A DNA stretch of 64,000 nucleotides from Palsa-360 sp963719875 (lineage in GTDB: Bacteria > Acidobacteriota > Terriglobia > Acidiferrales > UBA7541): contig CAVRDJ010000002.1 in NCBI GenBank assembly GCA_963719875.1, positions 1,736,001-1,800,000 of the forward strand, in the 5' to 3' direction. The notes under the pieces are model-generated. The model saw only the letters and a program-made list of their open reading frames with translations, was not told where the DNA came from and searched no databases. The position numbers and the translations under genes are program-made. How positions within the stretch are numbered: position 1 is the stretch's first letter; every line of letters begins with the position of its first letter. Shown piece by piece: positions 8,813 through 17,908 of the stretch.

Positions 8813-10644
8813 GCAGACCAACAACAGAAGGACGGCACCTAGCCGACCTTGACTGGCGCTACCGGATTAAGGCACTCACCAACATTCCCCCGATACTGAA
8901 AATGGTTTGGGAGTCGGCACCGGCGATTGTCTCATCCAGCCTTTTCTGCAGGTTCGTGGCCGCCCTAGTTCCGCTGACCATGTTGGCGGTAACACGAATC
9001 ATCATTGATTCTATCACTGGTCTGACCGCCCATCAAAATCCCCTGCCAGGAGCCTTCTGGTGGCTCGTGGCACTCGAATTTGGGCTAGCGACCCTGACGA
9101 TGATCTTGGGGCGAACTATCGATTTCTGTGACGCCGTCCTCGCTGACAAATTTACTTGCCATATTAATACACGAATTATGGAGCATGCCTCCTCTCTCGA
9201 TCTGCTTTCGTATGAGGATCCTCTTTTTCACGATAAGATGGAGCGAGCTCGCGTGCAAGGCACTGACCGCATTGGCATGATTCAGGCCATCGGCCGGCTG
9301 GTCCAGGAAGTGATTACGACCGTTAGCCTCGCGGCAAGCATCTTCCTTTTCTCCCCCTGGATCCTTGTCGTTTTGATCGTCTGCATTGTGCCAACCTTTT
9401 TCGGTGAAACCCACTTTGCCTTTCAAGTCTACTCGCTCAATTCCCGGCAAACTCCGGCACGCCGGGAGATGGAATACGTCCGGAACTTGGGGGGAAGCAG
9501 AGAGAGCGCAAAAGAGTTAAAACTATTTGGACTTGGCCCATTCTTAGTCGGCCGCTATAGAGGCATTTCCGAAGAGCTTCATCGGCAGACAGTTGCATTG
9601 GCCGGGCGCCGGCTAGTTATGGGACTGCTGCTCGCGATTCTCGGAACAATTGGGTATTACGGATCGTATGCATTCGCCATTCATCAAACCGTGACCGGCT
9701 TGTTGACCATCGGAACGCTGACCCTGGTGGCGGGCGCCATCGCGGGATCGAGCGCAAATATTCAAGCAGTTTTGGGCACGTTTTCCAGCATTGCAGGTCA
9801 GGCTCTATTTCTGACGGATTTACTGGAGTTCTTTTCCGTTCGTCCCAAGATTGTTTCGAAACCCGGCGCTCTACTGGCTCCTCGCCCGATCCGTCGGGGA
9901 TTTGAATTTAAAAACGTCTCGTTTTCCTATCCCGGGAGCTCGAAGCTCGTTTTAAACAACATCAGCTTCCGCTTGGAGCCTTCGGAACGAATCGCTTTAG
10001 TGGGCAAAAACGGCCAGGGAAAAACCACGATCGTAAAGCTGCTTACGCGACTGTACGACCCAACGGCCGGTCAAATCCTTCTGGACGGCGTGGATATCCG
10101 TGAGTACAACCTGGAAGATTTGTGGAAAGAAATTGGCGTCATTTTCCAGGATTTCATGAGGTACGATCTGACTTCCTCCGAAAATATCGCCATTGGCAGG
10201 ATTGAGAAACGAAACAATTTGATTCCGATTCGCGCCGCTGCGGTCAGGAGTTTAGCTGACGAGATTATCCAGAAACTTCCGAATCATTACGACCAGCAGT
10301 TGGGATGCCGGTTCGAAGGTGGAGTGGACCTCTCCGGCGGCGAATGGCAAAGAATTGCTCTCGCACGCGCCTATTTACGCGACGCGCAGTTGCTTATCCT
10401 GGACGAGCCTACGGCCTCTCTCGATGCGCAATCCGAGCATGAAGTCTTCTGCCGATTTGCCGAACTTACGGAGGGGAAAATGTCACTCGTCATCTCGCAT
10501 CGCCTTTCCACCGTTCGCATGGCAGATCGCATCCTCGTCCTCGATAACGGAAAAATCGCGGAGCAAGGACGTCACGAGCAACTGATAACCGTTGGCGGAG
10601 GATATGCCAAAATGTTCGAGCTCCAAGCTGCGAGCTATCGGTAA
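8809..10644 (+). CDS. ABC exporter half-transporter (membrane domain fused to ATPase)
   Basis: 611 residues. The first ~330 carry about six hydrophobic helices of a type I exporter domain (for example SLFCRFVAALVPLTMLAV and LLLAILGTIGYYGSYAFAI). The C-terminal ATPase has Walker A GKNGQGKT (about residue 399), signature LSGGEWQ (508), Walker B LLILDEPTASLDA and the switch histidine in ISHR (564). All catalytic parts are intact, so it should work as a homodimer exporting a lipid, peptide or drug. Sequence type resembles exporters found near lanthipeptide and antibiotic clusters, but no such genes are adjacent. It stands alone in a repeat-rich, AT-richer area, which hints at acquisition by transfer. 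Confidence 0.93.
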   Translation: MSRPTTEGRHLADLDWRYRIKALTNIPPILKMVWESAPAIVSSSLFCRFVAALVPLTMLAVTRIIIDSITGLTAHQNPLPGAFWWLVALEFGLATLTMILGRTIDFCDAVLADKFTCHINTRIMEHASSLDLLSYEDPLFHDKMERARVQGTDRIGMIQAIGRLVQEVITTVSLAASIFLFSPWILVVLIVCIVPTFFGETHFAFQVYSLNSRQTPARREMEYVRNLGGSRESAKELKLFGLGPFLVGRYRGISEELHRQTVALAGRRLVMGLLLAILGTIGYYGSYAFAIHQTVTGLLTIGTLTLVAGAIAGSSANIQAVLGTFSSIAGQALFLTDLLEFFSVRPKIVSKPGALLAPRPIRRGFEFKNVSFSYPGSSKLVLNNISFRLEPSERIALVGKNGQGKTTIVKLLTRLYDPTAGQILLDGVDIREYNLEDLWKEIGVIFQDFMRYDLTSSENIAIGRIEKRNNLIPIRAAAVRSLADEIIQKLPNHYDQQLGCRFEGGVDLSGGEWQRIALARAYLRDAQLLILDEPTASLDAQSEHEVFCRFAELTEGKMSLVISHRLSTVRMADRILVLDNGKIAEQGRHEQLITVGGGYAKMFELQAASYR

Positions 10645-10998
10645 GAAAATGAAGCGGCATGATTGCTGAGTAGCGTTGGTTCCAGCAGAGTGGGCTTCTG
10701 AGCGCCCAGAATTCGCTTTCTTCTTTTGAGTAGCTTGTCTAAGTCCTACTGCCTGTCCGTGATGGAGTGCGAGTCGCGGACAGGCCGAGATTCACCGCTT
10801 CAAGCGCCGTCCTTTTTGCGAACATCCGAAACGCGGCATACGCATAGCCAGATTGAGCAATCCCGGATACTTATATCACAGTGAAAGAAGACTTCTTCCG
10901 CCAGACAATACCAAGTCCCGAGAAGTCCCTGCTTATCGGAATGTGGCTTTGGAACGCATTTCAGCTTTCCGGAGTAGTATCTACTGCGAAAATTGGCT
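10645..10998. other. Gap with a partial palindromic repeat
   Basis: No gene seen. A CATTCCGATAA-family arm lies at 10911-10951. The gap separates the plus-strand ABC gene from a minus-strand pair of small genes, so transcription converges here. Confidence 0.5.
10911..10951. repeat. CATTCCGATAA-family repeat, single arm
   Basis: Reads CCAAGTCCCGAGAAG then CTTATCGGAATGTGGCTTT, the exact order of one arm of the 2899-3000 copy. The second arm is missing. Confidence 0.65.
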
Positions 10999-11373
10999 CT
11001 ACCGAGCGCGCGACTCCTTCCATTGCAAGAGGGGCAAGTCTAGACTGGCAACGCGCTTCAGGTATGCCTGGGCAAGCTCCGCTGCTCGGTCCTTCCCTTG
11101 CTCGATGTTATCGACCGGCTCGGAGGGTGCAATCCAGGTCTTCGTCTTGACATTGTAGACCGACGCTTGAATCCCCTGCGCATTGTGCTCAGAAAAAAGC
11201 CGCAGGTGTTCACCGCCGACTTCGACGCGGGCCCAAACACCATCTGTTAACATCGGGAAAACCAAGTCGCTCGTGCGCCCCGGCCTCTGGTAAAGAGAAA
11301 CTGTCTCTCCATCACTTTCGCTTTCTCCTCTGACCTTGAATTTGCTGATTACATTCCGCAATCTGATCGTCAA
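10999..11373 (-). CDS. Hypothetical protein, possibly the second half of a frameshifted gene
   Basis: Frame of 124 codons with a well-folded look (DLVFPMLTDGVWARVEVGGE, SVYNVKTKTWIAPSEPVDN, AELAQAYLKRVA). No family recognised. Its first 20 codons overlap the end of the gene at 11312-11497 in another frame, and no ribosome site fits the ATG at 11373; an internal ATG at 11253 is also possible. The simplest reading is one original gene of about 170 codons, coiled-coil first and this domain second, split by a one-base slip near 11315-11330. Confidence 0.5.
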   Translation of the reverse strand: MTIRLRNVISKFKVRGESESDGETVSLYQRPGRTSDLVFPMLTDGVWARVEVGGEHLRLFSEHNAQGIQASVYNVKTKTWIAPSEPVDNIEQGKDRAAELAQAYLKRVASLDLPLLQWKESRAR

Positions 11374-11497
11374 TGATCTTGAGTTCCAGAGCCAGGTGAG
11401 TATCCTTCGGATTGCTGTTAAATCGCGCCGACAAAGGTTTTCTCTGGCTCGTCAATTCTTGAAGTCTTATTTTTTGAGAATCTAAAGCGGCTAACAT
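11312..11497 (-). CDS. Small coiled-coil protein, possibly first half of a frameshifted gene
   Basis: 61 residues starting at ATG 11497, with GAGG four bases upstream. Sequence is charged and helical (LDSQKIRLQELTSQRKPL, then LELKIIDDQIAECNQQIQGQ). It ends RRKRK at a TGA that lies inside the start of the next frame downstream (10999-11373). Function unknown; see the neighbouring entry for the frameshift possibility. Confidence 0.45.
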   Translation of the reverse strand: MLAALDSQKIRLQELTSQRKPLSARFNSNPKDTHLALELKIIDDQIAECNQQIQGQRRKRK

Positions 11498-11892
11498 GGG
11501 CCTCGGTCCCCTCAACCATTATGAGTTCATTTTTTTGTTCCACGCAGTATTTCTACCTCGGCGTTTCCGTCCCCTTAAACACTTGTGGCTGAGAAGTCTT
11601 CTAAGAAAGTGGCCTCTAGGTTATTCATTCTTCAGGAAAGCGCAGAGACACTTTTTTCTGTCCCTGTTTGGGCGGAGCCCAGTCGATTGCTTATCGGAAT
11701 GCGACTTTCTGCGCCCGGGAGGAACCGGCCAGATTCCGAGAATCCCTGCCGGCTCTACAAGTACAATGTTTGAGGCATCTTACGTTTCCGTTTGTCCATT
11801 GTTACCAATGTTTGGTTGATTCAAGCGCCGCATTTCGTAAAAGCAGCGAAATTCAATTCTCACCCCATTTAGTGTGGTGAACTGGCAGACCG
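11498..11892. other. Gap with a palindromic repeat
   Basis: No gene seen. A CATTCCGATAA-family copy spans about 11670-11745, its first 32 bases nearly identical to 6380-6411. The rest is featureless. Confidence 0.5.
11670..11745. repeat. CATTCCGATAA-family repeat
   Basis: Contains GGCGGAGCCCAGTCGATTGC, TTATCGGAATGCGACTTTC and the mirrored CAGATTCCGAGAATCCC. The GCGCCCGGGAGGA centre is shared with the 2899-3000 copy, where only a few bases differ. Confidence 0.7.
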
Positions 11893-12378
11893 CTACTGTT
11901 TGTATCCGCCGAACTGCACTCGAAAGCCGTCCGGGTCGAGGAGGTCGGACGCCCCGGTTAGCTTCAGACCGCGGCGCTTGATCTCGGCTAAGTAGGCGTC
12001 CTTTTCCGCATCCCAATCGGCGATTGTGTAGGCGATGTGATCGACCCCGAGTTTCTTGTCCGGGCGCGTGGCGGCATTACGAATCGCCAGAATGTTATCG
12101 CCAAACAACAGGCGGCACTGCGTTTTGCCGTCGTCTTCGACGACTTTCATACCGAAGAGACCCGCGTAGAAGTCGCGAGTCTTGGCGTAATCGGTCACTT
12201 GATAGGACACGTGGTTGATATAAATGGCGGGGACCATCTTGTCGTCGGCCGCAACGGCCGGCACGGCGCTTAATGCAGAGCCTGCTGTCACCGCTAGGGA
12301 AAGGTTCTTAATGAGCTGCCGACGGCTGAGCTTTCCTTGTTCGAACTCGCTGACCAGCTTTGCGACGATCTGCTCCAT
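11893..12378 (-). CDS. Exported VOC-family (glyoxalase/extradiol fold) protein
   Basis: 161 residues from ATG 12378, which follows a strong GAGGAGG site. The N-terminus holds LSRRQLIKNLSLAVTAGSAL, a Tat-like signal, so it is probably exported folded. The rest is one VOC half-domain beginning NHVSYQVTDYAKTRDFYAGL and ending DPDGFRVQFGGYKQ, which would dimerise to form a metal site. Members act as lyases, isomerases or dioxygenases, or bind antibiotics; the substrate cannot be told. It stands alone. A frame extending upstream to 12483 lacks a ribosome site and was not used. Confidence 0.85.
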   Translation of the reverse strand: MEQIVAKLVSEFEQGKLSRRQLIKNLSLAVTAGSALSAVPAVAADDKMVPAIYINHVSYQVTDYAKTRDFYAGLFGMKVVEDDGKTQCRLLFGDNILAIRNAATRPDKKLGVDHIAYTIADWDAEKDAYLAEIKRRGLKLTGASDLLDPDGFRVQFGGYKQ

Positions 12379-12852
12379 GGTGATGTCCTCCTCTTGGAAG
12401 TGGCCGGGGTAGCAACCTGGCTTGCAGTTCTGCAGGCAAGCTCGGATTTTCCAGTGTAGGACCGGCTGGCCGACACTGTACACCTAGTCGCCGTGTTTTG
12501 GCGTGCGACGAATTGCACTACGCCGAATCAGTTTGGAGTCAAGACACAGTAGGGTTACTGCTGGGATCAGTCCAATTCGGGTCCTACGGTTTCATGCTCG
12601 GCATGGGGCGTTGAACAGATCTGAATATTGGCGCCCGAATCTTGCTACGTCGCGATAGCTGATTGATTGTGGCCGAGTCCGGAGAAGTCTTCTCATCGCA
12701 ATGCGGCTTATCGCCAAGTACTGGCCTCGGGCCACATTCCGATCATCCCGTTTATCCGGCATTGCGGTCCATTCCCACTCGGGCGAAATCGGCTCCGTCT
12801 CTTTCGTCGTATTCGCAAACTGCGAGTGCGATGCGAGACGAGCGCGCTCGAA
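12379..12852. other. Gap with a full palindromic repeat
   Basis: No gene seen. A CATTCCGATAA-family copy lies at 12671-12750; the remainder shows no feature that I can name. Confidence 0.5.
12671..12750. repeat. CATTCCGATAA-family repeat, both arms
   Basis: Left arm GGCCGAGTCCGGAGAAG with CTCATCGCAATGCGGCTTA, right arm GGGCCACATTCCGATCATCC. Arms are reverse complements with a few changes, forming a long hairpin. Confidence 0.7.
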
Positions 12853-15597
12853 TTATTGATATATTTCCCCAGAATCGAGAGCGACAACCACAGAGTTTAT
12901 ATTGACGTCGTGTCCCCCGGTAATCAGGACCGTGCCATTACCGAGCCGGGTAGCCGTGTGCGAGGCTCGCGCAGCGGTCATGCTACTCGTCGCGGCAAAC
13001 GTTCCACTCTTGGGATCGAAGAGCTCAGCTGATTGATCCGGTCCTGCAATGAGCACAGTTCCGTCTTTCAACAAGGTGGCGGTGTGCAAGGCTCGCGCGG
13101 TAGCCATGCCGCCTGTCGGCAGAAAACTCCCGCTGTTCGGATCGAAGAGCTCCGCGGCGGCGACGAGTGAACCAGTGGCATCTACTCCCCCTGTCACCAG
13201 CACTCGATTGTCGCTGCAGGGTGCTGAAGTTAAATCGCAGAGCAACGTCGCCGTGTGCCCACTGCGCGGGGTCGCCATGCTGCCCGTCGGCGTGAATGTA
13301 CCGTTCAAGGGATCGAACAGCTCCGCGGTCGCAACGGGGGTGTCATTGGCATCTCGTCCCCCTATCAGGAGAACTTTACCCGTGCTCAGCAAGACCGCCG
13401 TGAAGTAGGCCCGGGCGGTGCCCATGGTGCTCACTGGTGTAAACGTTCCAACGGAGGGATCAAACAGCTCCGCCGTGGCAAGAGGAAGGCCGTTGGCTGT
13501 TCCGCCCGCCACCAGCACCTTGCCGTTATTCAGCAATGTAGCTGTGGCTGCGTAACGAATAGTTTCCGTGGCACCTGTGGGTGTAAAACTTCCGGTAGTG
13601 GGATCAAACAGCTCTGCGGTAGCGGTACCGCCGCCCGTCACCAGCACTCGATTGTCGGTGCAAGGAGCTGAAGATAGATTGCAGAGCAAGGTCGCCGTGT
13701 GGTTGAGGCGCGGATTTCCCATGCTGCCTGTCGGTCCAAAGGTGCCACTCGAGGGATCGAACAGCTCCGCGGTCGCGCTAAAATCGCCCATCTCATCATC
13801 GCCTCCAGTGATGAGGACTTTTCCATTGTCGAGCAATGTTGCTGTGTGGAGTTCGCGGAAGGCGGCCATACTTCCGGTCGGCTGAAAGCCATGCGGGAAA
13901 ACGGGAATCTTGAAGTCCACAGGAGCAGAGTCCCGGCCGGTGGAGTCTCGCAGGGTCAGCGTAATGGGGAAGGTGCCGACTGCTGTGGGCGTGCCGTAAA
14001 GCACTCCTCCCTCGCTGAACACCAAGAGCGGCGGCAGCACACCTGTTTCACTCCAGGTGTATGGCGGAACGCCGCCGGTTGCGGTAAACGCGAAGCCGGC
14101 GTTGGCCATGTTCAGCACGAACGTCGTCGGCGCGGCCGTGGTGGTGATCACCGGTGTTTGCGGCGACCCTGCGGGCGGGTCGATGATCAAGGCGTAATTC
14201 GCGCTTGCCTGCGCCGGCGGTGAACTCGAGTCTGTCACGGTTACGACAACGTTGAATGATCCGGCGAAGAAAGGGGCGCCAGAGATGATGCCGGTGTTGC
14301 GGTCAATGTTCAGACCGACGGGGAGCGAGGAGCCAACTGCCGAGGACCAACTCCAAGTATAGGCCTGCGTTCCCCCCGAGGCTGTAACTGTGAAACCATT
14401 CGTGCCGGAAACTCTTCTGAAACACACTTCGTGGGTCAGAATAGGTATACAGTTGCAGCCCCGAGACCCTGGAGTACAAGGCACGGTGACCACGGTGTCG
14501 TCATAGGCCTGCCCGACAGTGCCGCTCGGCGGGGCGGCCGAAGTAATTGAGAGGGATGTCGGCGCGCCTACGTTAATCGTGTAGTTCGAACTGACGTGGG
14601 CCGGTGGGGACGAAGTATCCGTCACTGTCACCACTACGTTGTAGGTGCCGGCGGTGGTCGGCGTACCAGCAATGGCAAGGACATAAACGCAGCAACGGGT
14701 GCTGCCGCCGGAGATGTAGAGCAGCGAAAGATTCAAGCCTGGTGGCAGCGAAGAGCCCTGAGCCGCAGCCCAGCTCCAAGTGTAGCTCGGCGTGCCTCCA
14801 GTGGCGGTCAGAGGGAAGCCCGTAAAGCTGTGCCCGCTTATGAAATGAGTACCGCCGTAAGTGCCGCCGACTGTCCCGTTTGGGGGCGCCCCGGAAGTGA
14901 TTGTCAGCGAGCCTGGTGCATTGACCGTAAGAGACAATTCCAAGGTTCCGGAGAGAGAAGTGGGGGGATTTCCAGAATCCGTGCAGGAGAGCGTGAAAAA
15001 ACTGGCCGCGACGGGCGTAGACGGAGTGCCGGAGATAATCCCCGTAGTGGCGTTGAGGGTTAAACCGGTGGGGAGTGTTCCAGAAGTGACGGACCATGTG
15101 AAAGGCGCCGTTCCGCCTTGGACAAAGTTCATGAGATTCAGTGAAAAAGGCGTTCCCGCATTTGCAACCTGCTTTTGAACTGGAGACGGATTGACGAGAG
15201 CCAGCGCTGGGTTGACCGTCACTGGAATGGACTTGAACTGGGTGCGATCGCTGGCCGATGTCGCGGTGACGGTCACCATTTCCGCAGCGCTTACGCTCGT
15301 CGGTGCAACAAATTTATTCTGCGCACCGCTGGCTGTGTTGCTTTGTGCCATCGCCCCGCAGGTACCGATTCCCGCCGGACAAGTAACCGTCCAGGTGACG
15401 CCTTGATTGCTGGAATCATTACTCGCGTTGGCAGTGATCGGAAGGCTTTGGTTGACATCCAATGTCTGCGGCGAATTGGGACTGAGATCGACGGTGATCG
15501 AAGCAGGAGGAGGTGGGGACGTAGTATATCCACCGGCGCAGCCACCAAGAAGACACAATCCGACGAGAGAGAGCGTGGCCCAGCAAGGCGCTTTCAT
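12853..15597 (-). CDS. Surface lipoprotein with putative Ig domains and Kelch-like repeats
   Basis: 914 residues from ATG 15597, with AGGAGG four bases upstream (GTG at 15600 is too close). A lipoprotein signal ends in LLGGC. Residues ~30-540 contain bacterial Ig-like/He_PIG units, recognisable by repeated LPTGLTLNATTGIISGTP-type strings and SITSAAPPSGTVGQAY. The C-terminal part has seven to eight Kelch-like blades of the form MxxxRxxHTATLLxxGKVLxTGG followed by ATAELFDP. The product should be anchored at the cell surface or periplasm and bind sugar or protein ligands. Such proteins are abundant in Acidobacteria. A gene-facing repeat lies upstream (15745-15875), divergent from the PQQ dehydrogenase gene. 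Confidence 0.88.
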   Translation of the reverse strand: MKAPCWATLSLVGLCLLGGCAGGYTTSPPPPASITVDLSPNSPQTLDVNQSLPITANASNDSSNQGVTWTVTCPAGIGTCGAMAQSNTASGAQNKFVAPTSVSAAEMVTVTATSASDRTQFKSIPVTVNPALALVNPSPVQKQVANAGTPFSLNLMNFVQGGTAPFTWSVTSGTLPTGLTLNATTGIISGTPSTPVAASFFTLSCTDSGNPPTSLSGTLELSLTVNAPGSLTITSGAPPNGTVGGTYGGTHFISGHSFTGFPLTATGGTPSYTWSWAAAQGSSLPPGLNLSLLYISGGSTRCCVYVLAIAGTPTTAGTYNVVVTVTDTSSPPAHVSSNYTINVGAPTSLSITSAAPPSGTVGQAYDDTVVTVPCTPGSRGCNCIPILTHEVCFRRVSGTNGFTVTASGGTQAYTWSWSSAVGSSLPVGLNIDRNTGIISGAPFFAGSFNVVVTVTDSSSPPAQASANYALIIDPPAGSPQTPVITTTAAPTTFVLNMANAGFAFTATGGVPPYTWSETGVLPPLLVFSEGGVLYGTPTAVGTFPITLTLRDSTGRDSAPVDFKIPVFPHGFQPTGSMAAFRELHTATLLDNGKVLITGGDDEMGDFSATAELFDPSSGTFGPTGSMGNPRLNHTATLLCNLSSAPCTDNRVLVTGGGTATAELFDPTTGSFTPTGATETIRYAATATLLNNGKVLVAGGTANGLPLATAELFDPSVGTFTPVSTMGTARAYFTAVLLSTGKVLLIGGRDANDTPVATAELFDPLNGTFTPTGSMATPRSGHTATLLCDLTSAPCSDNRVLVTGGVDATGSLVAAAELFDPNSGSFLPTGGMATARALHTATLLKDGTVLIAGPDQSAELFDPKSGTFAATSSMTAARASHTATRLGNGTVLITGGHDVNINSVVVALDSGEIYQ

Positions 15598-15744
15598 CAC
15601 TCCTCCTCAGGCTCGTACCTGCGATGGTTCTCCTACTACCTATTCATGCGCAAATTCGCGTTCAAATGGGTCATCGGGGAACGCTTTTTGTATTGGCAGC
15701 CGGGGACGCGAGGCAAGCCCCAATCGGGCGTACGGTCGTGCATA

Positions 15745-15875
15745 TTTTCAAGTCTCCGATTTGGGCCACCACCCTCAGTGGGCACATCCTACGCTTCTCC
15801 TGTCCTTGGAACAAGGAATTTGCCACAAAGCAGGCCTCAGCAAGATCGCGGGGTTCCAATGGGTCGTGATTGCGG
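15745..15875 (-). repeat. Gene-facing ~115-bp repeat, copy F
   Basis: On the minus strand it reads GTGGCAAATTCCTTG, CAAGGACAGGAGAAGCGTA and CCCAAATCGGAGACTTG, in the same order as the other copies. It precedes the Ig/Kelch lipoprotein gene by about 150 bases. Confidence 0.65.
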
Positions 15876-15956
15876 CCTGACGAGGAGAAGATACAAGCAG
15901 GTCTCTCAAATTATTAGGATTGTCTCGTTGAAGATCTCCCGCCTCTGGTTTCTCGA

Positions 15957-16075
15957 GACTTGGCCACCAAAATCTCGCGGTCCCCTTTGGGACCTGCTCT
16001 GATGGCAAATCCTTTGTGTCAAAGCCAGGAAAAGCGTACGATTCGCGGGACAGCGGTCCAAATCGAAAATTCCGG
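15957..16075 (+). repeat. Gene-facing ~115-bp repeat, copy D
   Basis: Reads GACTTGGCCACCAAAATC, GGCAAATCCTTTGTGTCAA, CCAGGAAAAGCGTACGATTC and AATCGAAAATTCCGG, ending 23 bases before the dehydrogenase ATG. Confidence 0.7.
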
Positions 16076-16097
16076 CTTCGACCAAGGAAGGCCGATC

Positions 16098-17756
16098 ATG
16101 AAAAAAATTTGTGTGTGCGCAGCGCTGATTGCTTTCTGGCCCGCGCTGGGATTGGCACAAAGCACGGAAGAACTGGTTAATGACGGCAAGAATACGGAAA
16201 ACGTCACCACCCAGAGCATGGGCTATGACCGAAAAAGCTACAGCCCTCTCAAGCAAATCAATAAATCCAATGTCAGACGCCTCGTGCCCATCTGGAGCAC
16301 GAGCCTGATGAATGACCAGGGTGAACTGGCGGCACCCACGATTTACAACGGCGTGATGTACGTGATCAACGGGAAATGGAGCTTCGCCATCGACGTGGAA
16401 ACCGGCAGGCAGATCTGGCGCACGCCAGTGCACCTCGAACCGGAGAGCCGGCGGGCAGCTTTTCACAGAGGCGCGGCGACGATCTATAACGGCAAACTCT
16501 TTCGCGTAACGATCGACAACCACGTGCTCGCGCTCGACATGAAGACGGGAGAAGAGGTCTGGAACCAGAAATTCGCGGATTTACATGATGGTTACTACGC
16601 CACCGGTGGGCCGATCATCGCCAACGGCGTACTCATTTCCGGCGTGTCCGGTGGAGAGTCCACCACGCGGGGTTTCCTGGACGGTTGGGATCCCGACACC
16701 GGCAAGAAATTGTGGCGCAGATATACCATTCCAGCGCCCGGCGAGCCCGGGTCCGAAACCTGGCCAAAGAATAGCGACGCCTGGACGCAGGGCGGAGGTC
16801 CGACGTGGCGCTCCGGTTCCTACGATCCGCAACTCGATCTGGTCTATTGGGGGACGGGGAATGCGGAGCCCTACGATCCCAGACCGCGCGAAAGTCTGGA
16901 TAGCTTGTACACGTCCAGTGTGCTCGCGATCCGGCCGAAGACCGGTGAGATTGCTTGCTATTATCAATACACACCCAACGACTTGTATGACGTGGATGGC
17001 ACCGATGAGAATGTCCTCGCTGATCTCCAGGTAGGCGGCAAGCTTCGCAAAGTGATGATCCAGACCAATAAGAACGGCTTCCTGTATGTGCTGGACCGCA
17101 CCAACTGCAAACTAATCACTGCCCATCCGTACGTCAAGGTCAATTGGGCCACGTCGATCGACCCGGACACGGGCCGCCCGGTGTTGACGGACATCAACAA
17201 ACGCTTTCTCGCCGGGGAAGAGGTTGAAATCTGGCCGTCGCGCGGCACCAATGCGGTCCCCAGCGCGTACGATCCGAACACGGGCCTCGTCTACGCGAGT
17301 TCGTGGAACGTGCCGCGAATCCAACAGCTCGCGCCGCCGAAACCAACAGTTGTTGGCGGACCCTCGACGGGCGTACTCGCCAAGTTCCCGGAAACCAAGC
17401 CGGGGGACGTCCTCGGTCATTTCGTGGCCATCAATCCGCTTACCGGAGAGAAGAAATGGGAGGTGCCGTTGACCGATCTGCCCAGTTCGGCCGGCATGCT
17501 CGCGACCGGCGGCGGGCTTGTATTCACTGGTAAATTAACTGGTGAGTTCATTGCGCTCGACGAGAACACCGGCGAAACGCTTTGGCAGTTCAAGACCAGC
17601 TCGAGCATCAATTCGACGGCCATCACTTACACCCACAAAGGCCGCCAATATGTGACCATCGCCTCGGGACTCGGCGGCGGTCTTGCCACTCGCTATGCGG
17701 CGGCTAAAATGCCGACTGGCGGCTCGGTCTGGACGTTCGCGCTGATGCCCAAATGA
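16098..17756 (+). CDS. PQQ-dependent alcohol dehydrogenase (methanol/ethanol family), periplasmic
   Basis: 552 residues from ATG 16098 after AAGGAAGG, with signal peptide MKKICVCAALIAFWPALGLAQ. It has the eight-bladed propeller pattern (YAID.ETG..W repeats) and the catalytic region GTGNAEPYDP...LDSLYTSSVLAIRPKTG. The propeller is complete, but no cytochrome c domain follows, so electrons must leave via a separate cytochrome. An unusual point is that the vicinal Cys pair typical of this family (ACCDVVNRG type) is replaced by RAAFHRGAAT near residue 120. Substrate is therefore open; it may be a distant member with another alcohol or aldehyde. No pqq biosynthesis genes nearby. Confidence 0.88.
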   Translation: MKKICVCAALIAFWPALGLAQSTEELVNDGKNTENVTTQSMGYDRKSYSPLKQINKSNVRRLVPIWSTSLMNDQGELAAPTIYNGVMYVINGKWSFAIDVETGRQIWRTPVHLEPESRRAAFHRGAATIYNGKLFRVTIDNHVLALDMKTGEEVWNQKFADLHDGYYATGGPIIANGVLISGVSGGESTTRGFLDGWDPDTGKKLWRRYTIPAPGEPGSETWPKNSDAWTQGGGPTWRSGSYDPQLDLVYWGTGNAEPYDPRPRESLDSLYTSSVLAIRPKTGEIACYYQYTPNDLYDVDGTDENVLADLQVGGKLRKVMIQTNKNGFLYVLDRTNCKLITAHPYVKVNWATSIDPDTGRPVLTDINKRFLAGEEVEIWPSRGTNAVPSAYDPNTGLVYASSWNVPRIQQLAPPKPTVVGGPSTGVLAKFPETKPGDVLGHFVAINPLTGEKKWEVPLTDLPSSAGMLATGGGLVFTGKLTGEFIALDENTGETLWQFKTSSSINSTAITYTHKGRQYVTIASGLGGGLATRYAAAKMPTGGSVWTFALMPK

Positions 17757-17908
17757 CTCTTGACGAAGCTGCGCCGTCCATCGCGGGCTGACTCGTTCGG
17801 AGCTTCGTTGCCGCTCCAGACGCTTGACTCGACGATGCCCACATTCCGATAACCCCGTTGATCGGCACTCGGCCTAAGAGGGAGAAGGTCTCGCCGATAG
17901 TGACGCAT

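Larger units (their letters stand above)
15598..16097. other. Divergent promoter region with two opposed gene-facing repeats
   Basis: Two copies of the ~115-bp repeat, one on each strand (15745-15875 minus, 15957-16075 plus), each pointing toward its own gene. No coding sequence seen. Confidence 0.6.

Noticed and set aside
17763..17808. ACGAAGCT/AGCTTCGT pair as terminator after the PQQ dehydrogenase
   Set aside because: The loop is 30 bases and there is no T-run, so a terminator is not supported.
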